Assembly (NCBI GenBank): GCA_947625565.1
Contig: CANQOU010000085.1
Location: 1 to 5,438, forward strand
Direction: 5' to 3'
Length of the DNA: 5,438 nt
Source: an uncultured Clostridia bacterium
GTDB taxonomy: Bacteria > Bacillota > Clostridia > TANB77 > CAG-508
Each line of letters starts with the position of its first letter. The stretch's first letter is position 1. Shown one piece after another: positions 1-5,438 of the stretch. The notes below the pieces were generated by a model. It was given only the letters and a program-made list of their open reading frames with translations. It made no database searches and had not been told where the DNA came from. The position numbers and the translations under genes were made by a program.

Positions 1-1426
1 GTGTATAAATATCTGCAATATTTTCAATTAGTTTATTATCTAATAGTTGCCCTATTATATTTTCTCCTAATCCATCAATGTTCATAGCTTCTCTTGATAC
101 AAAATGTACTAAGTTCCTATATAATTTTGCTGGACATTCTATTCCTGTACATCGAATAGCTGCTTCTCCTTCTTCTCTTACAGTCTCTGCTCCACACACA
201 GGGCATTTTCGTGGCATTTCAAAGTCTTTTTCTGCACCTGTTCTTTTGTTTTTTACCACTTCTACAATTTCTGGTATAACATCTCCTGCTTTTTGTATAA
301 CAACTGTATCACCAATCTTTAAGTCTTTTTCTTTTATAAAGTCTTCATTATGCAATGTTGTTTTTGAAATTGTTGAACCAGCTACTTTTACAGGTTCTAA
401 TATTGCCATCGGAGTAATAACTCCTGTCCTACCCACTTGGCATATTATGTCCTTCAAAATTGTTTCTTTTTTTTCTGGTGGATATTTATATGCAACTGCC
501 CATCTTGGAACTTTAACTGTTGAACCTAATATTTCACGAAATTTTAAATCATCTATTTTTACAACAGCTCCATCTATGCCAAATGTTAAATTTTCACGCA
601 TATCTGATATTTTTTGTATGGCTTTTTTTACTTCTTCAATATTTTTGCAAGGTATTCTTACTGGGTTTACATTAAATCCTAATTTTTCTAAATATTCTAA
701 TTCTTTATAATGTGAAGAAAATTCTTTTCCTTCTATTTTTTGCACATTAAAAATGTATATATCTAATGGTCTTGTTTGAGTTATTTTACTATCTAATTGT
801 CTTAATGAACCAGCAGCTGCATTTCTTGCATTAGCAAAAAGTGGTTCTTCATTTTCCTGTCTTTCTTGATTCATTTCTTCAAAATCTTTTTTTGAAATAA
901 ACACTTCTCCTCTTACTGTTATATCTATCTTACCAGAAAGTTCTTTTGGAATAGTTTTTACTGTTTTTAAGTTTTCTGTTACATCCTCTCCTACTAGTCC
1001 ATTTCCTCTTGTTGCTCCTTTTATTAGTTTTCCTTCTTTGTATTCTAATACTGCTGATAATCCATCTATTTTTGTTTCTACAACATATGATACTTCTTTA
1101 ATTCCATTTTCTTCTGCTTTTTGTTTCATTCTAGCATCAAATTCTTCCACTTCTTCTATTGAAAAAACGTCTTGTAGGCTTTGTAAAGGTACTTCATGAG
1201 TTACCTTTTCAAAGCCTTCTTTTACAGTTCCTCCAACTTTTTGTGTCAAGGAATCCTTTGATATAAATTCTGGATACTCCTTTTCTAAGTTTCGTAACTC
1301 CACCATAAGCATATCATATTCAAAATCTGATATTTCAGGATTATCCTCATCATAATATTTTTTTGCATAATATTCTGTTTTTTTACGTAATTCTTCTATT
1401 CTTTCTTTAGCTTGATTTTTATTCAT
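1..1426 (-). CDS. ligA: NAD+-dependent DNA ligase LigA, N-terminal 475 residues (3' end outside window)
   Basis: LigA seals nicks in duplex DNA during replication and repair, using NAD+ as adenylate donor. The frame is open from the ATG at 1424-1426 to the left edge with no break. Domain Ia (about residues 1-65) has the NMN-binding signature NPEISDFEYD at 29-38. The adenylation domain carries the active-site lysine K119 in ETKIDGLS and the block NARNAAAGSLRQLD. An OB fold follows, with GRTGVITP and LHNED. A four-cysteine zinc finger is complete: C408, C411, C426, C431. The last visible residues (MNIDGLGENIIGQLL and onward) begin the helix-hairpin-helix domain. The rest of that domain and the BRCT domain, about 190-200 residues by comparison with E. 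coli LigA (671 aa), lie outside. No clear promoter is visible between the upstream sortase gene and this start, so co-transcription with sortase is likely. Confidence 0.97.
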   Translation of the reverse strand, partial: MNKNQAKERIEELRKKTEYYAKKYYDEDNPEISDFEYDMLMVELRNLEKEYPEFISKDSLTQKVGGTVKEGFEKVTHEVPLQSLQDVFSIEEVEEFDARMKQKAEENGIKEVSYVVETKIDGLSAVLEYKEGKLIKGATRGNGLVGEDVTENLKTVKTIPKELSGKIDITVRGEVFISKKDFEEMNQERQENEEPLFANARNAAAGSLRQLDSKITQTRPLDIYIFNVQKIEGKEFSSHYKELEYLEKLGFNVNPVRIPCKNIEEVKKAIQKISDMRENLTFGIDGAVVKIDDLKFREILGSTVKVPRWAVAYKYPPEKKETILKDIICQVGRTGVITPMAILEPVKVAGSTISKTTLHNEDFIKEKDLKIGDTVVIQKAGDVIPEIVEVVKNKRTGAEKDFEMPRKCPVCGAETVREEGEAAIRCTGIECPAKLYRNLVHFVSREAMNIDGLGENIIGQLLDNKLIENIADIYT

Positions 1427-1431
1427 TTAGA

Positions 1432-1438
1432 CACCTCT
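1432..1438 (-). promoter_or_regulatory. Ribosome binding site of ligA
   Basis: On the minus strand AGAGGTG lies 5 nt before the ATG at 1426. This supports that ATG as the ligA start, which also matches the usual N-terminus of the family. Confidence 0.7.
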
Positions 1439-1448
1439 AATACAAATA

Positions 1449-1490
1449 TCCCAAAGGGGTTCTGGTCCCCTTTGGGACATTTTTTTATTT
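1449..1490 (+). terminator. Strong hairpin with T-run, oriented as a plus-strand terminator
   Basis: TCCCAAAGGGG (1449-1459) and CCCCTTTGGGA (1467-1477) form a perfect 11-bp stem with a 7-nt loop. On the plus strand the stem is followed after two bases by TTTTTTTATTTTTTT, a good intrinsic terminator tail. On the minus strand, the direction of both flanking genes (sortase and ligA), the stem is preceded by the A-run and followed only by TATTTGTATT, a weak tail. It therefore stops plus-strand (antisense) transcripts best. In the minus direction it may partly terminate or attenuate sortase-to-ligA readthrough. The structure is read directly from sequence; its function is inferred. Confidence 0.75.
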
Positions 1491-1491
1491 T

Positions 1492-2166
1492 TTAGTCTTG
1501 TCTTGCTAATATGATTAATCTTCTATTATTACTTGCATCTGTACAAGTTGATAGAGTTAGTTCTGCTTTTCCATTTGTTTCTCTTTGATAGAATGATGTA
1601 TCTTTATCGTCTGTCTCAAATTTGTTATATATTGTATATGCTAATCTTGTTCCTCTAAAATCTTTTACATATATTTTGTCTCCGTTTTTTAATCTTTTAT
1701 TATTTGAGAAGAATACACCATTACGATAGTTATGTCCGATAATTACTGTATTTCCTGGTTGATTTATTGTTTCTCCTCCTGGAGGATATAAAACTGCAAC
1801 TGAGTTTTCTATTGATGACCTACTAACAGAGTCAATAACAGGATATGAAAAGTTAATTGCTGGAATTTCCATTGTACCAACTGTTGCAAATCCTTTATAT
1901 TCTCCTTTTTTAGCAGTTGCAACAGTTGTTGTATTTGATACTGGTGTGCTTCCATTAAATATATCATTTCCTACTGCATTTGTATCTGCACTTTTTTCTT
2001 CACCACTAATGTCTCCATCAAAATTATCAACGAATTCAGATGCATCTTTTGTTATACGATATTTTTGATAATAATCATATGCTAAGAATCCTAATAGTCC
2101 TAAAATTGCTATAATAACTATTACTAATATAACTGTTAATATTTTACTATATTTATTTTCGAACAT
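1492..2166 (-). CDS. Membrane-anchored sortase (cysteine transpeptidase), class-B-like motif
   Basis: Sortases cleave a sorting signal in secreted proteins and join them to the cell wall or to pilus subunits outside the membrane. This 224-aa protein starts with a short charged segment (MFENKYSK), then one hydrophobic helix at about residues 9-30 that acts as an uncleaved anchor. A polar linker rich in D, S and T follows (about 40-88), then the sortase beta-barrel (about 92-224). The catalytic set is complete: H145 in VIIGHNYRN, C208 in TLSTC, and R216 in RRLIILA. TLSTC is typical of class B, but the segment between the His and Cys strands looks short for SrtB, so the class is left open. No sorting-signal substrate or pilin lies in the window, so its targets are unknown. 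It has its own predicted promoter and a GGAGGT ribosome binding site. Confidence 0.93.
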   Translation of the reverse strand: MFENKYSKILTVILVIVIIAILGLLGFLAYDYYQKYRITKDASEFVDNFDGDISGEEKSADTNAVGNDIFNGSTPVSNTTTVATAKKGEYKGFATVGTMEIPAINFSYPVIDSVSRSSIENSVAVLYPPGGETINQPGNTVIIGHNYRNGVFFSNNKRLKNGDKIYVKDFRGTRLAYTIYNKFETDDKDTSFYQRETNGKAELTLSTCTDASNNRRLIILARQD

Positions 2167-2174
2167 AAGAACCT

Positions 2175-2180
2175 ACCTCC
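2175..2180 (-). promoter_or_regulatory. Ribosome binding site of the sortase gene
   Basis: GGAGGT on the minus strand, 8 nt before the ATG at 2166. It is a near-perfect Shine-Dalgarno sequence and fixes the start that gives a short charged N-terminus before the membrane helix. Confidence 0.85.
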
Positions 2181-2206
2181 ATATTTTAATATAATTATCT
2201 ATTTTT

Positions 2207-2235
2207 ATTATATCATAAAAATATCAATTATACAA
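2207..2235 (-). promoter_or_regulatory. Predicted sigma-A promoter of the sortase gene (extended -10)
   Basis: On the minus strand a perfect TATAAT (2207-2212) is preceded by TGA, giving the extended -10 form TGnTATAAT. The best -35 candidate is TTGTAT (2230-2235), 17 bp upstream, which overlaps the last codons and stop of hinT. Transcription would start near 2200 and leave a leader of about 34 nt. The -35 matches the consensus only in TTG, but an extended -10 tolerates that. This makes sortase (and perhaps ligA) separable from alaS-hinT. Confidence 0.65.
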
Positions 2236-2572
2236 TCTTTGTACCTAATTTTTTTCCACCTAATATATGGAAATGTAAATGTTTTACTTCTTGTCCTCCA
2301 TCTTCTCCACAGTTATTTACTACACGATATCCTTTTTCTGCTATTCCCTGTTCCTTTGCAATTTGTTTAATCGTTAAAAATATTTTTCCTAATAATTTTT
2401 CATCTTCTGGCTCTATATTATTTAAGGATTCTATATGTTTTTTAGGGATAACTAATATATGAACTGGTGTTATTGGGTTAATATCTTTAAATGCTAATAT
2501 ATCTTCATCTTCATATACTTTGCTTGATGGTATTTCTCCTTTTACAATTTTACAAAAAATACAATCTTCCAT
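2228..2572 (-). CDS. hinT: HIT-family purine nucleoside phosphoramidase (HinT)
   Basis: HIT proteins of this branch are small cytoplasmic dimers that hydrolyse AMP linked to amines or acyl groups, including aminoacyl-adenylates. The 114-aa length is normal for the family. The histidine triad is intact in GQEVKHLHFHILGG (H98, H100, H102; H100 is the expected nucleophile by family alignment). The N-terminal CIFCKIVKGEIPSS carries C4 and C7. With H46 in IPKKH and a triad histidine these fit the zinc site seen in many bacterial HIT proteins. The block DINPITPVHILVIPKKH is the usual core. The gene sits 11 nt after alaS, and its ribosome binding site abuts the alaS stop codon, so the two are almost certainly one transcript. 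No terminator is visible after it. Confidence 0.95.
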   Translation of the reverse strand: MEDCIFCKIVKGEIPSSKVYEDEDILAFKDINPITPVHILVIPKKHIESLNNIEPEDEKLLGKIFLTIKQIAKEQGIAEKGYRVVNNCGEDGGQEVKHLHFHILGGKKLGTKIV

Positions 2573-2579
2573 AATTTAT

Positions 2580-2586
2580 CTCCTTA
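2580..2586 (-). promoter_or_regulatory. hinT ribosome binding site fused to the alaS stop codon
   Basis: The minus strand reads TAAGGAGAT: TAA (2584-2586) is the alaS stop, and GGAG (2580-2583) is the hinT Shine-Dalgarno, 7 nt before the hinT ATG. Ribosomes ending alaS would be placed on the hinT start site, which suggests translational coupling. Confidence 0.85.
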
Positions 2587-4341
2587 TTTTATAAGAACTG
2601 CTTTTATTCTTCTAATTCCTGATGAGCTAGATTCTTCCTTTTTAATTTTGAATTTTCCCATATTTCCTGTATGTTCTACATGTGGTCCTCCACATATTTC
2701 TTTACTAAAGTCTCCTATTGTATATACTTTTACTCTATCACCGTATTTATCTGTAAATAGTCCTATTGCACCTGATGCTTTTGCATCTTCATATGGCATT
2801 TCTTCACAGGTAACTTTTAAGTCTCTTTCAATTTGTTCATTTACTAAGTTTTCTACTTTTTCAATTTCTTCTGGAGTCATTTTTGCTGGATGTGTAAAAT
2901 CAAAGCGTAATCTTTCTTCTGTAATGTTAGAGCCACTTTGTTTTACATGCTCACCTAATACTGTTCTTAGTGCTTGATGCAATAAATGTGTTGCTGTGTG
3001 ATATGCTATTGTCTTTTCGTTTTGATCTGCTAATCCACCTTTGAATTTTTGCTCTGAGCCCATTCTTGATTTTTCTTGATGTGCTTTAAATAGCTCTTCA
3101 AATTTCTTTGTATCGACTTCCATTCCATTTTCCTCTGCTAGTTCTTTCGTTACTTCAGGTGGAAATCCATATGTATCATATAGACGAAATACAACTTCTC
3201 CATCAATTTTTGTTTTACCTTGCTCTTTTGCTTTTTGTATTTCTTTAGAGAATTCTTTTTCTCCATGTGCCAATGTCTTTATAAATTTATCTTTTTCTTC
3301 AATTATTACTTGCTCTATTATTTGTTGATTTTCTTTCAATGCAGGATACATTTCTTGTAAATTTTCTACATTTATATCTATTAAGTTTTTAAGTTCTGAT
3401 AAGTCTATTTGTAATTTATTCATGTGTCTTATCATCCTGCGGATTAGCCTTCTTAAGATATATCCTCTATCTATATTACTTGGTCTACCGCCATCACAAA
3501 TAACCATCATACTAGCACGTAAATGTTCTGCAATTATTCTTCTACTTTGGATGTCGTCTACTTTTTGAAGTTCTTCTAATTTTAACATTACTGGCATAAA
3601 TAGTTCTGTATCAAATGGTGTCTGTTTTCCTTGTAATAACATTGCCATTCTTTCTAGTCCTAAACCTGTATCTACATTTTTTTGTTTTAATTTACTATAA
3701 CTTCCATCTGAGTTTTTGTAATATTCCATAAATACATTATTCCAGATTTCTACATATTTACCACAGTCACATGATGGTTGACAATTGTCTGAACAAGCTG
3801 GTTTTCCTGTATCATAGAACATTTCAGTATCTGGTCCACATGGTCCTTCTTCTCCTGCTATCCACCAGTTATCATCTTTTCCATAGAAAAATATATGTCC
3901 ATCTAAAATTCCTGCTTTTTCCCAACATTTGCTTGAAACTTCATCTTTTGGACAATCTTCGTCTCCTTTAAAACAAGTAACATATAATTTCTCTACGGGT
4001 ATACCTAATTCCTTTGTTAAGAAGTCAAAACTCATTTGAATTGACTCTTCTTTGAAATAATCTCCTAATGACCAGTTCCCTAGCATTTCGAAGTATGTTA
4101 AGTGTCTATTGTCTCCTACTTCGTCAATATCTACTGTTCTTAAACATTTTTGATAATCTGTTAAACGTGTTCCTGCAGGATGTGTTTCTCCTAGAAGGTA
4201 TGGTACTAATGGTTGCATACCTGCTGTTGTGAATAAAACAGATGGGTCATTTTCTGGAATTAGTGGTGCTGATGGTATTATTGCATGTCCATGCTTTTTA
4301 AAAAAGTTTAAATATCTATTTCTTATCTCAATTGCTTTCAT
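2584..4341 (-). CDS. alaS: Alanine--tRNA ligase, short form lacking the editing beta-barrel and the C-terminal region
   Basis: AlaRS charges tRNA-Ala with alanine in the cytoplasm. The catalytic core is complete. It has the class II motif 1 region PENDPSVLFTTAGM (29-42), motif 2 around R68 to S91 (RTVDIDEVGD...FEMLGNWS), CGPDTEMFYD (168-177) and motif 3 GLGLERM (226-232). A cysteine cluster C183, C187, C191, C193 resembles a metal site. The tRNA-recognition helical part spans about 265-430. The editing core retains HTATH (H448, H452) and CGGPH (C550, H554). Usual AlaRS is about 870-880 aa; this one has 585. Two parts are missing: roughly 100 residues of beta-barrel before HTATH, and everything after the editing core (coiled coil and C-Ala domain). 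The protein ends cleanly at IRRIKAVLIK and hinT follows at once, so it is not a frameshifted remnant. As I recall, the sequence style matches a short AlaRS type common in CPR bacteria. That resemblance is from memory, not a search. Confidence 0.95.
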   Translation of the reverse strand: MKAIEIRNRYLNFFKKHGHAIIPSAPLIPENDPSVLFTTAGMQPLVPYLLGETHPAGTRLTDYQKCLRTVDIDEVGDNRHLTYFEMLGNWSLGDYFKEESIQMSFDFLTKELGIPVEKLYVTCFKGDEDCPKDEVSSKCWEKAGILDGHIFFYGKDDNWWIAGEEGPCGPDTEMFYDTGKPACSDNCQPSCDCGKYVEIWNNVFMEYYKNSDGSYSKLKQKNVDTGLGLERMAMLLQGKQTPFDTELFMPVMLKLEELQKVDDIQSRRIIAEHLRASMMVICDGGRPSNIDRGYILRRLIRRMIRHMNKLQIDLSELKNLIDINVENLQEMYPALKENQQIIEQVIIEEKDKFIKTLAHGEKEFSKEIQKAKEQGKTKIDGEVVFRLYDTYGFPPEVTKELAEENGMEVDTKKFEELFKAHQEKSRMGSEQKFKGGLADQNEKTIAYHTATHLLHQALRTVLGEHVKQSGSNITEERLRFDFTHPAKMTPEEIEKVENLVNEQIERDLKVTCEEMPYEDAKASGAIGLFTDKYGDRVKVYTIGDFSKEICGGPHVEHTGNMGKFKIKKEESSSSGIRRIKAVLIK

Positions 4342-4350
4342 TTTTATTGA

Positions 4351-4362
4351 ATCCTTCCTTCT
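4351..4362 (-). promoter_or_regulatory. Ribosome binding site of alaS
   Basis: On the minus strand AGAAGGAAGGAT lies 9-20 nt before the ATG at 4341. The AAGG nearest the start is 11 nt away, slightly long but acceptable. It supports this ATG, which gives the standard AlaRS N-terminus EIRNRYLNFFKKHGH. Confidence 0.6.
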
Positions 4363-4412
4363 ATTGCTTTTTTACTTTTCCATTATACTGCATTTTACTT
4401 AAAAAAGCAATA
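4362..4412. repeat. Perfect 13-bp inverted repeat bracketing the alaS promoter
   Basis: TATTGCTTTTTTA (4362-4374) and TAAAAAAGCAATA (4400-4412) are exact reverse complements separated by 25 bp. The right arm covers the predicted alaS -35 box and the left arm begins one base after the predicted start site. Most of the right arm would therefore not be transcribed, and an RNA hairpin in the alaS leader is not expected. A DNA operator for a dimeric or looping regulator is possible. Part of each arm is an A/T run, which lowers its information content. Confidence 0.6.
4382..4410 (-). promoter_or_regulatory. Predicted sigma-A promoter of alaS-hinT
   Basis: On the minus strand TTGCTT (4405-4410) and a perfect TATAAT (4382-4387) are separated by 17 bp. 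Transcription would start near 4375, leaving a leader of about 34 nt. That is too short for a T-box or other riboswitch, although alaS in many Firmicutes is T-box controlled. Confidence 0.7.
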
Positions 4413-4434
4413 AATTTGATATTTTTTATTCTAT

Positions 4435-4463
4435 TTGATTTTTTGTTATTTTTTTCGTATAAT
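4435..4463 (+). promoter_or_regulatory. Predicted sigma-A promoter of the pseudouridine synthase gene, start site at its ATG
   Basis: TTGATT (4435-4440) and a perfect TATAAT (4458-4463) are separated by exactly 17 bp. Counting seven bases past the -10 box puts +1 at 4470, the A of the start codon. The T-rich stretch between and before the boxes contains no purine-rich ribosome binding site. The promoter is back-to-back with the alaS promoter, with 24 bp between the two -35 boxes. Confidence 0.7.
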
Positions 4464-4469
4464 TATATT

Positions 4470-5342
4470 ATGAAAAAATTAATTGTTGATAAAAAATATG
4501 ATGGAAAAAAATTAAATACTTTTTTATTAGATAATATTGAAGGTCTTACATATTCTTTGTTTTGTAATATATTACGAAAAAAAGATATTAAAGTAAATGG
4601 AAAAAGAACCAATAAAGATATTATTATTTTTGATGGAAATGAGATTTTAGTATATATACCTGATAATTTGTTGATTAAGAAAAATTTTTCTCTTGATATA
4701 ATTTATGAGGATAATAATATTTTAGTTGTAAATAAACCTCGCGGTATTGAAGTAGTTGGTGAAAATTCTTTAACAACATATGTTCATAATAAATATGCTT
4801 CGCTTAAATTTTTGCCAATGCCTTGTCATAGATTAGATAGAAATACTTGTGGATTAGTTTTATTTGCAAAAACAGAAATAGCTTTGTCAATATTGCTTGA
4901 TAAATTTAAAAAGCATGAAATAAAAAAACATTATTATGCTTGGGTTTATTCTATTCCAAAATTAAAAGAGCAAACTATGACTGCCTATTTATTTAAAGAT
5001 ACTAGAAAGTCTTTCGTATATATTTCAGATATTCCTGCTAAAGGTTATCAGAAAATTGTTACAAGTTATAAGGTGATTGAAGAAAATCCTGATAATACTT
5101 GCATATTAGATGTTGAAATTGAAACTGGAAAAACACATCAGATTCGTGCACATTTAGCTCATATAGGTCTACCAATTATTGGTGATGGAAAATATGGAAA
5201 AAATGAAATTAACAAAACTTTTCATCAAAAAATGCAGTGTTTGTGCGCATATAAATTGCAATTTTGCTTTATTTCTGATAGTGGCATTTTAGATTATTTA
5301 AATGGCAGATGTTTTTGTCTTAATGTATTGCATTGTTCTTAA
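4470..5342 (+). CDS. RluA-family RNA pseudouridine synthase with N-terminal S4 domain
   Basis: These enzymes convert chosen uridines in 23S rRNA (or tRNA) to pseudouridine. The 290-aa product has an S4-like RNA-binding region at about residues 1-63 (LRKKDIKVNGKRTNKD) and the synthase domain at about 75-285. The catalytic loop is HRLDRNTCG with D123 as the nucleophile. KHYYA contains the conserved tyrosine (Y155). The block TGKTHQIRAHLAHIGLPIIG (219-238), followed by DGKYG, holds the conserved arginine R226. The family usually has Ser where C127 sits. The start at 4470 fits the normal S4 N-terminus. The frame stays open upstream to 4332, but that extension is a hydrophobic, T-rich translation overlapping alaS with no ribosome binding site, so I exclude it. 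No Shine-Dalgarno precedes 4470. The exact target uridine (RluC, RluD or RluA type) cannot be told from sequence alone. Confidence 0.93.
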   Translation: MKKLIVDKKYDGKKLNTFLLDNIEGLTYSLFCNILRKKDIKVNGKRTNKDIIIFDGNEILVYIPDNLLIKKNFSLDIIYEDNNILVVNKPRGIEVVGENSLTTYVHNKYASLKFLPMPCHRLDRNTCGLVLFAKTEIALSILLDKFKKHEIKKHYYAWVYSIPKLKEQTMTAYLFKDTRKSFVYISDIPAKGYQKIVTSYKVIEENPDNTCILDVEIETGKTHQIRAHLAHIGLPIIGDGKYGKNEINKTFHQKMQCLCAYKLQFCFISDSGILDYLNGRCFCLNVLHCS

Positions 5343-5356
5343 TTTTCTTGTATAAT
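5328..5356 (+). promoter_or_regulatory. Predicted promoter of the tRNA-Gly gene
   Basis: TTGCAT (5328-5333), inside the last codons of the pseudouridine synthase gene, and a perfect TATAAT (5351-5356) are separated by 17 bp. The start site would be near 5363, only 3 nt before the mature tRNA 5' end. Readthrough from the upstream gene is also possible, since no terminator lies between them. Confidence 0.6.
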
Positions 5357-5365
5357 ATATTTGAT

Positions 5366-5438
<73 letters not shown>

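Noticed and set aside
78..710. Open frame of 210 codons on the plus strand
   Set aside because: It is antisense to the well-conserved ligA zinc-finger and OB regions, has no ribosome binding site or recognisable domain, and its Ser/Phe/Thr-rich translation is typical of reverse-strand AT-rich coding sequence.
2648..2977. Open frame of 109 codons on the plus strand
   Set aside because: Antisense shadow of the alaS editing domain, with no protein features.
3771..3971. Open frame of 66 codons on the plus strand
   Set aside because: Antisense to the alaS catalytic domain; Leu/His-rich shadow with no ribosome binding site.
2584..4341. alaS as a pseudogene or a frameshifted full-length gene
   Set aside because: All catalytic and editing motifs are intact, the end is a clean IRRIKAVLIK-stop coupled to the hinT ribosome binding site, and no leftover C-Ala coding sequence is present downstream.
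4332..4469. Upstream extension of the pseudouridine synthase, with ATG at 4332 or in-frame TTG at 4416
   Set aside because: It translates to a hydrophobic stretch of Phe/Leu/Ile from T-rich promoter sequence, overlaps the alaS start and its promoter, lacks a ribosome binding site, and does not belong to the S4 domain that begins at 4470.
4342..4469. T-box or other riboswitch controlling alaS
   Set aside because: The predicted leader is about 34 nt and the whole divergent gap is 128 bp. No T-box sequence or terminator/antiterminator pair is seen.

Overview
The window looks like a piece of chromosome from a low-GC Gram-positive bacterium, probably a member of the Clostridia. The reasons are the strong AT bias, mostly good AGGAGG-type ribosome binding sites, a membrane-anchored sortase, a LigA that reads like Firmicutes LigA, and a tRNA gene whose sequence runs directly into an encoded CC(A) end. 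The standard genetic code fits: all four complete genes end in TAA and conserved tryptophans are TGG. The lineage is an inference from these signs, not a database result.

Layout, left to right. Four genes lie on the minus strand and are transcribed toward position 1, in the order alaS, hinT, sortase, ligA. AlaS (585 aa) starts at 4341. HinT follows 11 nt after it, with its ribosome binding site fused to the alaS stop codon. A class-B-like sortase has its own extended -10 promoter. The N-terminal 475 residues of the NAD+-dependent DNA ligase LigA then run off the left edge. A strong hairpin lies between sortase and ligA, but its T-run is on the plus strand, opposite to the direction of the genes. 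A 128-bp divergent intergenic region (4342-4469) separates alaS from a plus-strand RluA-type pseudouridine synthase (290 aa). That gene is followed by a tRNA-Gly(TCC) gene at the right edge, cut one base short of its CCA end.

Most of the content is translation and RNA housekeeping: alanine charging, a nucleotide or adenylate hydrolase, an RNA pseudouridine synthase and a tRNA. A replication/repair ligase and a surface-protein transpeptidase complete the set. No phage, transposon, CRISPR or defence genes are visible, so I do not see a new multi-gene system.

The points worth attention are: (1) an AlaRS that lacks both the beta-barrel before the editing core and the whole C-terminal region, while keeping the catalytic and editing motifs; (2) its tight coupling to HinT; (3) a promoter placed so that the pseudouridine synthase mRNA should start exactly at its ATG, i.e. 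leaderless; (4) a perfect 13-bp inverted repeat bracketing the alaS promoter; (5) the wrong-way terminator between sortase and ligA; and (6) a tRNA-Gly with a mismatched anticodon stem and G37.
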